Positions 1 to 8,859 of a DNA stretch of 64,000 bases are shown piece by piece. How positions within the stretch are numbered: the first letter of the stretch is position 1; every line of letters starts with the position of its first letter. Below the pieces are notes generated by a model that was not told the DNA's origin, searched no databases, and saw only the letters and a program-made list of their open reading frames with translations. This DNA is from Hahella chejuensis KCTC 2396. Lineage in GTDB: Bacteria > Pseudomonadota > Gammaproteobacteria > Pseudomonadales > Oleiphilaceae. Location of the stretch: NCBI RefSeq assembly GCF_000012985.1, contig NC_007645.1, positions 6,995,001 through 7,059,000 of the forward strand, given 5' to 3'. Both the position numbers and the translations under genes were made by a program.

Positions 1-473
1 CCCCGCTGTTTCTCCGCACTAAATCCCAACGCAACAGACCCGCCATTGGTCAGTACGCGATATATCTCGCGAATATTCTCTTCAGGGTCCGGCCACCAAT
101 CCAGTGTATTGGCGCTGCACACTTTCGTGAACGCCGCGTCATCAAAAGGAATACTTTCTACGGACGCGTTCACCAGCGTCACCCGTCCCGAGGAGATAAG
201 CTTACGATTATGACGCGTCACCTGGGACACCCTGGTCGCCGATGTATCAATGCCAGCGACCCCACCGTTGGTGGTGATATGCGCCATTTCGTGAATGAGT
301 TTTCCAGAGCCGAAGCCAATTTCCAGCACACGATCGGAAGGTCCAATGCACATGGCCTGCTTCATGAACTGATTGAGTTCGTGGTTGGCGTTGTTCATGA
401 CGCTGGCGAATATTTCCCCAAGAAATCCCTTCGGATGCCTTAGATGACGGGCGACAAAAGCATCGAAACTCAT
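1..473 (-). CDS. class I SAM-dependent methyltransferase (3' end outside window)
   Basis: I translated this by hand from the minus strand. The start ATG is at 473, behind a strong AAGGAG about 5 bases upstream, and the reading frame stays open to base 1, so the C-terminus lies outside the window. The product begins MSFDAFVARHLRHPKG. It carries the SAM-binding glycine motif VLEIGFGSGKL at about residues 52-62, an acidic residue ending the second strand (GIDTS), and SIPFDDAAFTKV followed by REIYRVLTNGG, the usual order of motifs II-III in class I methyltransferases of the Methyltransf_11 type. The substrate cannot be told. The next gene runs divergently on the plus strand. The family call is secure; a specific role such as a UbiE or small-molecule methylase is not. 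Confidence 0.85.
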   Translation of the reverse strand, partial: MSFDAFVARHLRHPKGFLGEIFASVMNNANHELNQFMKQAMCIGPSDRVLEIGFGSGKLIHEMAHITTNGGVAGIDTSATRVSQVTRHNRKLISSGRVTLVNASVESIPFDDAAFTKVCSANTLDWWPDPEENIREIYRVLTNGGSVALGFSAEKQR

Positions 474-608
474 TGCTTCTCCTTGCGAACGTCCAGCGCT
501 GAATTCGTCTCAGTCCCAGCGGCTATTCCAGGTTGCCTTAGCGGCGGATTGTTTGGCATTCTGACCCACATGCACAATGCAGTTTCCCTATACTGAAGTA
601 CGTTTTAT

Positions 609-1292
609 ATGAAGCATATCGTGGTAATTACAGGCGCCGGAATCAGCGCCGAAAGCGGCATTCAAACTTATCGCGGCGAGAACGGTCTGTGGCGCGAGAC
701 TGACTATAACGAAGTCGCCTCGCTGATAGGTTGGCGCAAAGATCGCGAGAAAGTGCTGACCTACTGGAACGCGCAACGCCGCATCATGGCCGCTGCTCAG
801 CCCAACGCGGCGCACTACGCTCTGAGCCGACTGGAGGAATGCTATCTGGTGTCCATCATCACCCAAAATGTGGATGACCTGCACGAGCGCGCCGGTTCCA
901 ATCAGGTACTGCATATCCATGGCGAATTGATGAAAAGCCGCAGCTCGGTAAACCCCAAGCTTGTCTATCAGCATGGCGACCGGGACATCAACCTCGGGGA
1001 CAAGTGTGAAAGAGGCAGCCAGTTACGACCGGACGTAGTCTGGTTTGGCGAACCTGTGCCTCTGTTCTCGCAAGCGCAGAAAATCGTACATAGCGCAGAT
1101 ATCATGCTGGTCGTCGGTACATCCCTGGAGGTGTATCCCGCTGCCTATCTGGTGGAAAAGCGCGTACGCGGCGTCCCTATGTATATTGTCGATCCTAACG
1201 CTGATTCAGAGGCGCACGACGCAGAGGTGATAAATGAACCCGCCACCCAGGGCGTAGTCACCTTGGTCGAACAACTACTTGAACAGGCCTGA
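609..1292 (+). CDS. short SIR2-family NAD-dependent protein deacylase (zinc-less sirtuin)
   Basis: The 227-residue protein has the sirtuin NAD-binding signature GAGISAESGI at the N-terminus, the catalytic-core motif TQNVDDLHERAG, a HGE motif carrying the catalytic histidine, and the later VVGTSLEVYPA and IVDPN blocks. Sirtuins remove acetyl or other acyl groups from lysine using NAD+. Classical members carry a CxxC...CxxC zinc ribbon after HGE; here the region contains a single cysteine (GDKCERG), so the zinc site is absent. The Y-x-x-R pair of desuccinylases such as CobB aligns with W and Q (TYWNAQRR). Preference for long acidic acyl groups is therefore doubtful. It is probably monocistronic. 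The ribosome-binding site is weak. Confidence 0.9.
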   Translation: MKHIVVITGAGISAESGIQTYRGENGLWRETDYNEVASLIGWRKDREKVLTYWNAQRRIMAAAQPNAAHYALSRLEECYLVSIITQNVDDLHERAGSNQVLHIHGELMKSRSSVNPKLVYQHGDRDINLGDKCERGSQLRPDVVWFGEPVPLFSQAQKIVHSADIMLVVGTSLEVYPAAYLVEKRVRGVPMYIVDPNADSEAHDAEVINEPATQGVVTLVEQLLEQA

Positions 1293-1458
1293 GCCCCCTA
1301 TTTTCCTTGATATCCTTATGGTTCAGGTCCTCCTCATCTCTCCATTTTGACCTATATCAGAGCCGCGTCGGACTTGCCACGTACAATACGCCGCTTTCTT
1401 GTCAGGCTGTCTTATTTTTGACCGAAGGCGGTCGGCGCCGAATGGCTATGGAGGGAAT

Positions 1459-2226
1459 ATGAGCCAAAAAGCAATGAAGTTGTATGATAAAAACGGGCAT
1501 ATCTGCCTTTTCTTGACCGGTCTGGTCGAAGGGGAAGCAATTCCCAGCAATCAATTGGTCATCGTGGACCATGGCGAAGCCGCGCTCTTTGATCCCGGCG
1601 GCGAACTGACCTACACGCCGCTTTCCATTGAACTGTCCAAACACATTTCCATCAAGTCGTCCCTGCGTTATGTCTTCGCCTCGCATCAGGACCCGGACAT
1701 CATCACTTCGTTGCCGCGCTGGCTGATGCATACTGACTGTCAGGTAGTAACCTCACGTCTGTGGGCGCGCTTCCTGCCGCATTTGGTGTCGGAGTTCGTC
1801 TCCGGAAAAATGAATAAATCTCTCAGCCACCGTATGGTGGAATTGCCGGACGACGGAGCGCAGATTCCCTTGGGTAAATCCCAGATTCGCGCCGTACCTG
1901 CGCACTTTTTACACTCAGTGGGTAACTTTCACTTCTACGATCCGGTCAGCAAAATTTTGTTCTCCGGCGACGTCGGCGCCGCCATGACCCCAGGCTGGGA
2001 TCATGAACCCGTGCAGGATATGGCCAAGCATATCCCGTTGATGGAAGGCTTCCATAAGCGCTACATGGCTTCCAACAAAGCCTGTCAGGCGTGGGTGAAT
2101 CAGGTGCGCAAGCTGGATGTGGAAATGATGCTGCCGCAGCACGGCAAACCGTTCTTCGGCAAGGACAAAATCGGCCAGTTCCTGTCCTGGTTCGAAGACC
2201 TGAAGTGTGGGGTCGACCTGATGTAG
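1459..2226 (+). CDS. stand-alone ODP-type MBL-fold metallo-hydrolase (di-iron oxygen-binding family)
   Basis: The chosen start at 1459 has GGAGGGA five bases upstream; the open frame extends 20 codons further but without such a site. The 255-residue product resembles the beta-lactamase-like domain of flavodiiron proteins and of the ODP chemotaxis oxygen sensors. Metal-ligand candidates are present in order: HxDxD in SHQDPDI, H in PAHFLHS, D in FSGDVGAAM and H in LPQHGKPF. There is no flavodoxin domain and no rubredoxin, so electron transfer to O2 or NO by the classical route is unlikely. Oxygen or redox sensing is the natural inference. No chemotaxis gene lies beside it in this window. Confidence 0.8.
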   Translation: MSQKAMKLYDKNGHICLFLTGLVEGEAIPSNQLVIVDHGEAALFDPGGELTYTPLSIELSKHISIKSSLRYVFASHQDPDIITSLPRWLMHTDCQVVTSRLWARFLPHLVSEFVSGKMNKSLSHRMVELPDDGAQIPLGKSQIRAVPAHFLHSVGNFHFYDPVSKILFSGDVGAAMTPGWDHEPVQDMAKHIPLMEGFHKRYMASNKACQAWVNQVRKLDVEMMLPQHGKPFFGKDKIGQFLSWFEDLKCGVDLM

Positions 2227-2245
2227 GCGACCCCGCGTCGGCCTG

Positions 2246-2938
2246 CTATTTCAGCCAGGAAAAAGACCGCGCCAGAAACTCGGAGCCATGGCCGATAACA
2301 CATTCGCCATGGGCGATGATGATGTTGTCCGGTCGCCACGCCTGCATTTTGCGCAGCGCGGCCCTGGCTTTGGACCTGCCGAATATAAAAGTGAGACGCC
2401 AGTCTATCGGCGTCTTGCCGTGAGGCGCGACAATTCCGGTCAGCAAGGCGACCCAGCGTCGCCAACCATGAAAGTGGTCCATCCGAAAGTTTTCGATCAA
2501 ATCTCCGAGAATCAGTGTGCGGCTGCTGCGGTGAAAGAAAACCGCTTCTTTCATGGCGAAACTGCCGCGAAACAAAGTCTGATCCACGTCCTTTTCCCAC
2601 CCCGGCTCCGGGTTCTCACCCAGTAAGCCGTCAAAGGAAATATCCTTACGTTTTTCCTGCAAGCCAGGAGTGCCGTAACAGGCCGCGTCAGGAAAGCGCT
2701 CCATCCACTGGGGCAAAAACAAATGATGAAGTTTATTCGGCGTCACCAGATATTTGACTGGCCCCAACTCCGCCACTTCCCGCGCCAGTGCGTCATCATA
2801 ACGAGTGGGTGAGTGAACGAGGATATCGCCGTTGGACAAGCGCACCACTGTCATACGGGTGGTATACGCCAATCCAAAGTAGGGAACCGCTTCGCCGTTG
2901 TAGATCCAGAGATTTTCCGCTATTGCAATGAGACTCAT
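2246..2938 (-). CDS. DUF4336 domain-containing protein
   Basis: The 230-residue protein starts at 2938, with AAGGAGGAAGGC directly upstream, which overrules the longer frame. The sequence begins MSLIAIAENLWIYNG and continues with DILVHSPTRYD, VKYLVTPNKLHHLFLPQW, RTLILGDLIENF and IIIAHGECV. This is the DUF4336 pattern, a degenerate metallo-beta-lactamase-like fold in which several metal ligands survive (NKLHH, GDLIEN, AHGE). Its biochemical function is unknown. It converges on the ODP-type gene with a 19-base gap, so the two MBL-fold genes are tail to tail and not co-transcribed. Confidence is high for the family and low for any activity. Confidence 0.75.
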   Translation of the reverse strand: MSLIAIAENLWIYNGEAVPYFGLAYTTRMTVVRLSNGDILVHSPTRYDDALAREVAELGPVKYLVTPNKLHHLFLPQWMERFPDAACYGTPGLQEKRKDISFDGLLGENPEPGWEKDVDQTLFRGSFAMKEAVFFHRSSRTLILGDLIENFRMDHFHGWRRWVALLTGIVAPHGKTPIDWRLTFIFGRSKARAALRKMQAWRPDNIIIAHGECVIGHGSEFLARSFSWLK

Positions 2939-3028
2939 GCCTTCCTCCTTGTATGAGCGTTCACATACTGACGTCAGCATATCCTATGCCACTTCCTGGC
3001 CAAGACGTCAAAATATTCTAAAAGCATA

Positions 3029-3063
3029 GCCCGCCCAACTACTTCATTTGAAGAGCGAGCCAT
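3029..3063 (-). terminator. weak stem-loop after the first PEP-CTERM gene
   Basis: In the transcript direction GCTCGC pairs with GCGGGC (one G-U pair) around an inner CTTCA/TGAAG helix, about 25 bases past the stop codon at 3086. No T-run follows, so termination is only suggested. Confidence 0.3.
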
Positions 3064-3085
3064 ACTTAAAGCTGCTTGAGCCTAG

Positions 3086-4708
3086 TTACGCCGCTTTACG
3101 GAAACGTCTCGCGCCAGCGAATCCAGCCAGGCTGATGGTCATTAGAACCAGGGTGTAGGGTTCGGGCGCTCTAATGACTTTTATACTAAAAGTTTCCATC
3201 CCTTCAACCACCCGGCTTTTCGAGATCCACTCCAGATAGGGACCGATATCCGGCAGCTCAAAATGGCTGAACATACCGCTGATGTTACTCGCGCTAAATA
3301 GTGAAAACTCGTCATTCACTTCAGGTTTGAAAGTTTCCCAGAGGTCGATTTTAAGAATACCATCCAGTCTCGCTTCATCTTCAACATTGACCATAAAGTC
3401 GCCAATTGAGCCCCAATCCCCCAACGTCAACTGCAAGGTGGCGCTCTCCTCCTGCCAATACTCCCCTTTGATGGTCAGAGTCCCGCCGTTTTCTCCTGTA
3501 GCGACAACGCCGCCGTCATTGTTCCATACAATAGTAGAGTATTCTCCAGGAACGTCTCCCGCTCTGATCACTCCAGAGCCTTGGACCTTGCCGCCTTCCG
3601 TTTGCATAATATTCACGTCGACATCGCTGTCTTCCATCACCAGTACGCCACCAGATCTGACAATTAACTCTCTGCTTGAGAGACTTGCTCCGTTTTTAAC
3701 CGTTGTCGTTCCATCAATGAAGAAATAACTTCCTTCATCAAACTTAGAACCTGCTTCGATGGTTAAACTCTTACCAATTTTGATATAGCTACCCGTCATG
3801 GTTGCGCCATTTTGAATTATCAGGTCTTCACCAAAATAAGCTGTATCCCACATGTCCATTGAAGAGTTCTTTCCATCTATCACTACCTTTCCATAGTAGC
3901 TACCGAATTCCGCAGAGACCCTGGCGCCGTTAGTTATACTAATAGTCCCTTCTTCCGTCAGATTCATATAATGTGCGCTCAGGCTTGAGTTATCCCCATC
4001 CATAAGCACTTTTCCATTAAGTTCCGCTTCCTCTGCAGTCAACCAAGAACCACTATTAATTTCGAGCACCCCGTTTCTTAACTGCACATCTTCGTTTAGG
4101 GACATGGTGGACTGATCGTTGAACGCTAACCTGCCGTCCACATGAGTAGAGTATCCGGTAATATGCGTCTTATTTTTCAGCTCTAGCGACCCTTCGCCTC
4201 CTCCGCTATCCGTGTCTGAAAAGCCAACATAATATTTCATCCCTAAAAAGGCGCTTCTTCCTGTTTCCATGCCATCAAGAACAAGGCTGCCTTTAGTACC
4301 GCTCTCACTTCCTATCAGTATTTTTATTTCTTCGTCCGTGTCGTCTCTATACCGATTGAGTTCACCATTCCTCAGTGTTAAATGTCCGCCTGAATGGCTG
4401 TTTACAGAAATACCATCTTGCATTTCCAGGTTATGACCATCGAGGTCAATAACAACCTCGTCGCTCTTCACTGAAACGCCCTGAACATTTACGTCCTCAG
4501 ACAGTGACGCGGTATAAGCGCTGTCTGCACCCGTATTGAACGAAGCTGAGTCCGATGCGCCGGGAGCCGTCCCTCCCACCCAATTTGCGTCATTATTAAA
4601 ATCACCGCCGCTTGTATTGTTCCAGTCAATGACTGTTGCCTGTGCAACAGACGCGCAGCTTACAAACACGAATGAAGTTAAAATTCCCAGACCTTGAGTC
4701 GTCTTCAC
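3086..4708 (-). CDS. PEP-CTERM sorting domain protein, array copy 1 (most divergent centre)
   Basis: This 540-residue exported protein starts at a GTG (4708) behind AAGGGGTGT, the same context as the other copies. A Sec signal peptide (MKTTQGLG... to AQA) is followed by the WNNxxGGDFNNxANW motif that opens many beta-strand-repeat surface proteins. The middle is a long run of short repeats rich in Gly, Ser, Asn and hydrophobic strands (patterns such as VLDG, LELKN, LxIxxGS) expected to form a right-handed beta helix. The C-terminus is a tripartite sorting tag: PEPYTL, a hydrophobic helix, then ARRFRKAA. PEP-CTERM tags are processed by exosortase; no exosortase lies in this window. Function is unknown; an extracellular matrix or surface role is inferred from the family. 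Confidence 0.88.
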   Translation of the reverse strand: MKTTQGLGILTSFVFVSCASVAQATVIDWNNTSGGDFNNDANWVGGTAPGASDSASFNTGADSAYTASLSEDVNVQGVSVKSDEVVIDLDGHNLEMQDGISVNSHSGGHLTLRNGELNRYRDDTDEEIKILIGSESGTKGSLVLDGMETGRSAFLGMKYYVGFSDTDSGGGEGSLELKNKTHITGYSTHVDGRLAFNDQSTMSLNEDVQLRNGVLEINSGSWLTAEEAELNGKVLMDGDNSSLSAHYMNLTEEGTISITNGARVSAEFGSYYGKVVIDGKNSSMDMWDTAYFGEDLIIQNGATMTGSYIKIGKSLTIEAGSKFDEGSYFFIDGTTTVKNGASLSSRELIVRSGGVLVMEDSDVDVNIMQTEGGKVQGSGVIRAGDVPGEYSTIVWNNDGGVVATGENGGTLTIKGEYWQEESATLQLTLGDWGSIGDFMVNVEDEARLDGILKIDLWETFKPEVNDEFSLFSASNISGMFSHFELPDIGPYLEWISKSRVVEGMETFSIKVIRAPEPYTLVLMTISLAGFAGARRFRKAA

Positions 4709-4754
4709 TGTTACACCCCTTGTGTATTAGTTCATTTATATGGCGCAGACTCGT

Positions 4755-4771
4755 TAGCAAGGTGCGGACCA
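4755..4771 (-). promoter_or_regulatory. sigma-54 promoter of PEP-CTERM copy 1
   Basis: On the minus strand the site reads TGGTCCGCACCTTGCTA: the invariant GG and GC are separated by exactly 10 bases as in the RpoN -24/-12 consensus. It lies 47 bases upstream of the GTG start. Confidence 0.75.
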
Positions 4772-4854
4772 GAATATTTTTATATTTAAAATCAACAATA
4801 TATAACTTATAAAATATTCAACAAGACAAATATGTAAAATATTTTGACTATATA

Positions 4855-4867
4855 AATCAACATCTTA
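4855..4867 (+). promoter_or_regulatory. IHF-consensus site upstream of copy 1
   Basis: AATCAACATCTTA matches WATCAANNNNTTR at every position. It sits inside an AT-rich block (4832-4871) conserved upstream of copies 1-4 and about 85 bases above the sigma-54 promoter, a layout that suits DNA bending between an enhancer-bound activator and RpoN polymerase. Confidence 0.6.
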
Positions 4868-5046
4868 CAAGCATACTTAACTATTAAGAATACTTGTACT
4901 ATCAATATATATGTGACAGCAAATCTCATTTTTATAAAGAAGACTTACCATATACAAGAAAAGACAACTAGGTGAGAATTTGTTTTATAAATAAACAAAT
5001 AAAGTTCAGATACGTATAGATTAAGGCAGATTAAAAGAAGGGAACG

Positions 5047-5083
5047 TAAAAGCCCGCACTTTGCAATTTAACAAAGTACGGGC
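5047..5083 (-). terminator. rho-independent terminator of PEP-CTERM copy 2
   Basis: In transcript sense a 12-base-pair stem (GCCCGTACTTTG with CAAAGTGCGGGC, one mismatch) is followed by TTTTA. It lies about 28 bases past the stop codon, separating this transcript from copy 1. Confidence 0.75.
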
Positions 5084-5110
5084 GGAATATCTCAATAAAC
5101 AGGACTGGGC

Positions 5111-6598
5111 TTACGCCGCTTTACGGAAACGTCTCGCGCCAGCGAATCCCGCCAAACCGATAGTCATCAGCACGATGGTATAAGGCTCTGGCACGCCTTT
5201 GACGACCTTCAGGCTAAACGTTTCCAAGCCCGCCACCATGTCGCTTCCCCAGTCCCAGCCCAAGCCAGGAGACAGTTTCGGCAACACAAAGTCGCTGAAC
5301 ATACCATTGATGTTGTCTGCTTTGATCAGGGTGAACACGTCATTCAGCTGGGGTTTAAACGTATCCCAAAGATCAATCTTCAGAATGCCGTCCAGATCAG
5401 CGTCACCGTTGATATTCAGCTTGTAGTCGCCAATCGCATCCCAGTCGCCCAAGGTAAGCTCCAGCGTGCTGCCATGCTCCTGCGTATAGTTTCCATCAAT
5501 ATTCAAAGAAGAACCGTTTGCTCCCGTCGCGATAGTCCCTTCATATGTATTTTGGACATCACCGGTTATGTCGCCATTCCCTTGTATTTTACCGCCTTCC
5601 GTCATCACTCTTTGCGCGGCGACCTTACCTTCATCCAACAGCAATACGCCTCCTGGTATTGCTGAGATAGCATCTGCGGATTTAAGAAGGCCTCCATTGG
5701 TGACAGTCGCGTTTCCGCTTATGGACATCAAATATGTGGTGTTTTCATACTCAGAACCCACTCCATCAATAATCAACTTACCGACGACACTGGTGTTACT
5801 GCCATCTCCTGTAGCTCCATCTTGATAGGTCAAAGCGCCACTTATATGACCGATTTCAGAAAAGAATAAACTAGAACCTTCGCCACTCACCAGAGCGTCA
5901 CCACTGATATCGCCAAAGGAAACACCAACGCTCCCCCCCTCAGAAATGTCAAGTGAAGCGCTATTCTCTAGTGTGAAGTCATTCATCGCAGAAAAACTCG
6001 ATCCTCCAGTGACCGACATTTCACTGCCCGCTCCAATAAAGGCATCCTGGCCCGAAACTCTCGAATCATTCCTGATCTGCAAAGCGCCCTTCCCAACGGT
6101 ACCCATAAAGTGGCCGATCTGATATTGCACTCTATGGGTACCGTTGCGGCCGAAGTTAACATTGTCGAATACAAGCGTTCCGTAAGTATCAGCCTGGCTA
6201 CCAACTGAGATAGAGACACGCTCACCTTCATAACCTTGCTCTTTATTAAAAGCGCCATCCCGCATTACGAGCTTCCCGGCTTTAGCTCCGCCTACCGTTA
6301 TACCTCTAGCTGTATCCAGGTTATGTCCACTCAAATTGATCACGACGTCGTCATTTATTACTGACACATCATTGACACTGGCGTCCTGCGATAAGGATGC
6401 GCTATACGAACCGGCAACATCCGTATTGAATGATGCTGTATCTGCAGCGCCTGGCGCCGAGCCTCCCGCCCAGTTTGCTCCATTGTTAAAGTCACCGCCG
6501 CTTACATTGCTCCAGTCAATCACCGCCGCCTGGGAGACGGAAGCACAGCTTACAAATACTAATGAAGTTAAAATTCCTAGACCTTGAGTAGTCTTCAT
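5111..6598 (-). CDS. PEP-CTERM sorting domain protein, array copy 2
   Basis: This 495-residue protein starts at ATG 6598 behind AAGGGGTGTAACA; the frame is open 17 codons further up, but that stretch holds the sigma-54 promoter. The signal peptide ends VSQA and the mature protein begins AVIDWSNVSGGDF. The centre consists of beta-helix-like repeats unlike those of its neighbours. The last roughly 140 residues, from the SLNIDGNYTQ block to the end, are almost identical to copy 3. The C-terminal tag is VPEPYTIVLMTIGLAGF then ARRFRKAA. No catalytic motif is visible. Presumably it is an exosortase-processed surface or matrix protein. Its own promoter and terminator make it a separate transcription unit. 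Confidence 0.9.
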   Translation of the reverse strand: MKTTQGLGILTSLVFVSCASVSQAAVIDWSNVSGGDFNNGANWAGGSAPGAADTASFNTDVAGSYSASLSQDASVNDVSVINDDVVINLSGHNLDTARGITVGGAKAGKLVMRDGAFNKEQGYEGERVSISVGSQADTYGTLVFDNVNFGRNGTHRVQYQIGHFMGTVGKGALQIRNDSRVSGQDAFIGAGSEMSVTGGSSFSAMNDFTLENSASLDISEGGSVGVSFGDISGDALVSGEGSSLFFSEIGHISGALTYQDGATGDGSNTSVVGKLIIDGVGSEYENTTYLMSISGNATVTNGGLLKSADAISAIPGGVLLLDEGKVAAQRVMTEGGKIQGNGDITGDVQNTYEGTIATGANGSSLNIDGNYTQEHGSTLELTLGDWDAIGDYKLNINGDADLDGILKIDLWDTFKPQLNDVFTLIKADNINGMFSDFVLPKLSPGLGWDWGSDMVAGLETFSLKVVKGVPEPYTIVLMTIGLAGFAGARRFRKAA

Positions 6599-6643
6599 TG
6601 TTACACCCCTTGTGTAATAGTTCGTTTTTAGGCGGAGCCGTTT

Positions 6644-6660
6644 CAGCAAAGTACGAGCCA
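6644..6660 (-). promoter_or_regulatory. sigma-54 promoter of PEP-CTERM copy 2
   Basis: Minus-strand TGGCTCGTACTTTGCTG has GG and GC 10 bases apart and the TTGC of the -12 element. The predicted transcript start is about 36 bases upstream of the ATG at 6598. Confidence 0.8.
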
Positions 6661-6745
6661 GAATTATTTTTTATATTAAATTCATGCACTTAAAATGGTT
6701 TCCGTAAAATTCGTCACGTTTCATGTAAAATATTTTGACTATATA

Positions 6746-6758
6746 AATCAATAACTTA
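6746..6758 (+). promoter_or_regulatory. IHF-consensus site upstream of copy 2
   Basis: AATCAATAACTTA fits WATCAANNNNTTR exactly. The surrounding block, about 6723-6797, is almost identical to that upstream of copy 3, including a CTTGTTCAGAAAACTTGTA stretch that may contain the activator site. Confidence 0.6.
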
Positions 6759-6938
6759 CAAGAATTCTTCCTTGTTCAGAAAACTTGTATTTTGCATCCA
6801 TGTACAGCGCTCACACTGAGACCATGAAACGTTGAGGTTATGAATTGTAGGGTCAGAAACGACGATTAATATCGACAGGAGTTAACGGGCGAGGTGTGCA
6901 GTAAATGGTCACAGACTGTCAGGAGTAGGAAGGTAAGT

Positions 6939-6968
6939 CCCGTACTTTGCGATATCACAAAGTACGGG
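6939..6968 (-). terminator. stem-loop after PEP-CTERM copy 3
   Basis: CCCGTACTTTG and CAAAGTACGGG form a perfect 11-base-pair stem with an 8-base loop, 28 bases past the stop codon. The following transcript sequence (ACTTACC) is not a T-run, so it may stabilise the 3' end as much as terminate. Confidence 0.65.
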
Positions 6969-6996
6969 CGGAATATCTCAATAAACAGGACTGGGA

Positions 6997-8475
6997 TTAC
7001 GCCGCTTTACGAAAACGTCTCGCGCCAGCGAATCCAGCCAGGCCAATAGTCATCAGCACGATGGTGTAAGGCTCTGGCACGCCTTTGACGACCTTCAGGC
7101 TAAACGTTTCCAAGCCCGCCACCATGTCGCTTCCCCAATCCCAACCTAAGCCAGGAGACAGTTTCGGCAACACAAAGTCGCTGAACATACCATTGATGTT
7201 GTCTGCTTTGATCAGCGTGAACACGTCATTCAGCTGGGGTTTAAACGTATCCCAAAGATCAATCTTCAGAATGCCGTCCAGATCAGCGTCACCGTTGATA
7301 TTTAGCTTGTAGTCGCCAATCGCATCCCAGTCGCCCAAGGTCAGCTCCAAAGTGCCGCTATGCCCCTGCGTATAGTTTCCATCAATATTCAAAGAAGAAC
7401 CGTTTGCTCCCGTCGCGACGGTTCCTTTATCCGTGTTCTTAACATTACCGGTAATATCTCCAGCGCCCTGAATACGGCCAGCGAATTCAGTCATTAAAGA
7501 CGAGGCTTCAATTTGAGCGTTGTCTAAATTCATAACGCCAGTAACCGTAATCAGATCACTGGCCACAAGGCTCCCGCCATTACTGACGACAACATTACCG
7601 CCCAAATCCATAGAACCTATAGCCCTAATTTCAGTTCCAGCGCCATCTACAGTAAAACGCCCTCCCGTAGAGATACGGCCGCCCGAACCCGTGGCGCCAT
7701 TTTGAAAGGTGGTCTCTCCACTAAAATCTCCGAACTCGCCTACACTGAGATCTGAGCCTCTTCCATCCACCAGCGTTTTTCCGGATATATAGGCGCCGGA
7801 AGATCCTAGCCCAGCGCCGCCTGTAATCTCCAGAACGCCATCAAGGTCCAACTCGCCAGCCAGGCCCATACTAGAGCCTTCCGAAAGGATCAATTTGCCC
7901 CCGATATAAGCAGACTGCCCGGTGACGCCTGACTTATTCTTCAGCTCTAAAACCCCTTCTCTGGTCCCACCCGATGCAGGGGGATAACCCACGTAAAGCT
8001 GCATCCTTGAGCCCATTCCTCTCCCGCCGAAATCAACGCCATCCAAAACAAGTCGGCTTTCGGAGGCTGAGGCGCTATCCACCAAGATTTCCACCAGGTC
8101 TCCGTATTCATCACCGTTCTGATTAAAGGAGCCATTCCTCAGCGTTAACGTAGCGCCTTTGTCGCCGCTGACAGATATTCCTGTCAGCGTTTCCAAATTC
8201 TGGCCATTCAAATCGATCACGACGTGGTCATTTTTTACTGACACATTATCGACATCAGTGTCCTGCGATAGGGATGCAGTATACGAACCGGCAACATCCG
8301 TATTGAATGATGCTGTATCTGCAGCGCCCGGCGCCGAGCCTCCCGCCCAGTTTGCTCCATTGTTAAAATCACCGCCGCTTACATTGTTCCAGTCAATCAC
8401 CGCTGCCTGGGAGACAGAAGCACAGCTTACAAATACTAATGAAGTTAAAATTCCTAGACCTTGAGTAGTCTTCAT
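6997..8475 (-). CDS. PEP-CTERM sorting domain protein, array copy 3
   Basis: This 492-residue exported protein starts at ATG 8475. It shares its signal peptide and the first 60 or so residues with copy 2 (mature start AVIDWNNVSGGDF), then runs through a distinct Gly/Ser-rich repeat centre with strand-like units such as VLELKNKSGVTG and TLVDGRGSDLSVG. From the NIDGNYTQ block to the stop it is almost identical to copy 2, ending in the same PEP-CTERM tag. The conserved ends flanking a variable middle suggest recombination between copies. Its own sigma-54 promoter lies just upstream. The function is unassigned; the context implies a family of cell-surface or biofilm proteins expressed under one activator. 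Confidence 0.9.
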   Translation of the reverse strand: MKTTQGLGILTSLVFVSCASVSQAAVIDWNNVSGGDFNNGANWAGGSAPGAADTASFNTDVAGSYTASLSQDTDVDNVSVKNDHVVIDLNGQNLETLTGISVSGDKGATLTLRNGSFNQNGDEYGDLVEILVDSASASESRLVLDGVDFGGRGMGSRMQLYVGYPPASGGTREGVLELKNKSGVTGQSAYIGGKLILSEGSSMGLAGELDLDGVLEITGGAGLGSSGAYISGKTLVDGRGSDLSVGEFGDFSGETTFQNGATGSGGRISTGGRFTVDGAGTEIRAIGSMDLGGNVVVSNGGSLVASDLITVTGVMNLDNAQIEASSLMTEFAGRIQGAGDITGNVKNTDKGTVATGANGSSLNIDGNYTQGHSGTLELTLGDWDAIGDYKLNINGDADLDGILKIDLWDTFKPQLNDVFTLIKADNINGMFSDFVLPKLSPGLGWDWGSDMVAGLETFSLKVVKGVPEPYTIVLMTIGLAGFAGARRFRKAA

Positions 8476-8520
8476 TGTTACACCCCTTGTGTAATAGTTC
8501 GTTTTTAGGCGCAACCTTTT

Positions 8521-8537
8521 TAGCAAGGTATGAGCCA
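8521..8537 (-). promoter_or_regulatory. sigma-54 promoter of PEP-CTERM copy 3
   Basis: Minus-strand TGGCTCATACCTTGCTA has the -24 GG and -12 GC at the canonical 10-base gap, 46 bases upstream of the ATG. Confidence 0.8.
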
Positions 8538-8623
8538 TAATTGTTTTTTTATTTAAAATTCATATAGTTAAAATAATTTCCATAAAGTTCGTCACGTTTC
8601 GTGTAAAATATTTTGACTATATA

Positions 8624-8636
8624 AATCAATAACTTA
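8624..8636 (+). promoter_or_regulatory. IHF-consensus site upstream of copy 3
   Basis: AATCAATAACTTA is identical to the site upstream of copy 2 and fits the IHF consensus fully. Sequence similarity to the copy 2 upstream region continues with gaps toward the next terminator, showing that the intergenic region was duplicated with the gene. Confidence 0.6.
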
Positions 8637-8859
8637 CAAGAATTCTTTCTTGTTCAGAAAACTTGTATTTTGCTCATATGCACAGCGCCCCACACTGTCT
8701 GAGTCTTGCTTGTCGCATTAGAAACAATCCGAGGCGCTTCACGCTGAGCCATGAAACATTAAAGTTTTGAATTGTAGGGTCAGAAACGACGGTAAATATC
8801 GATTGAAGTTAGCGGGCGGGAGGTGCAAAGAATGGTCACAGACAAGTAGGGAGGTAAAT

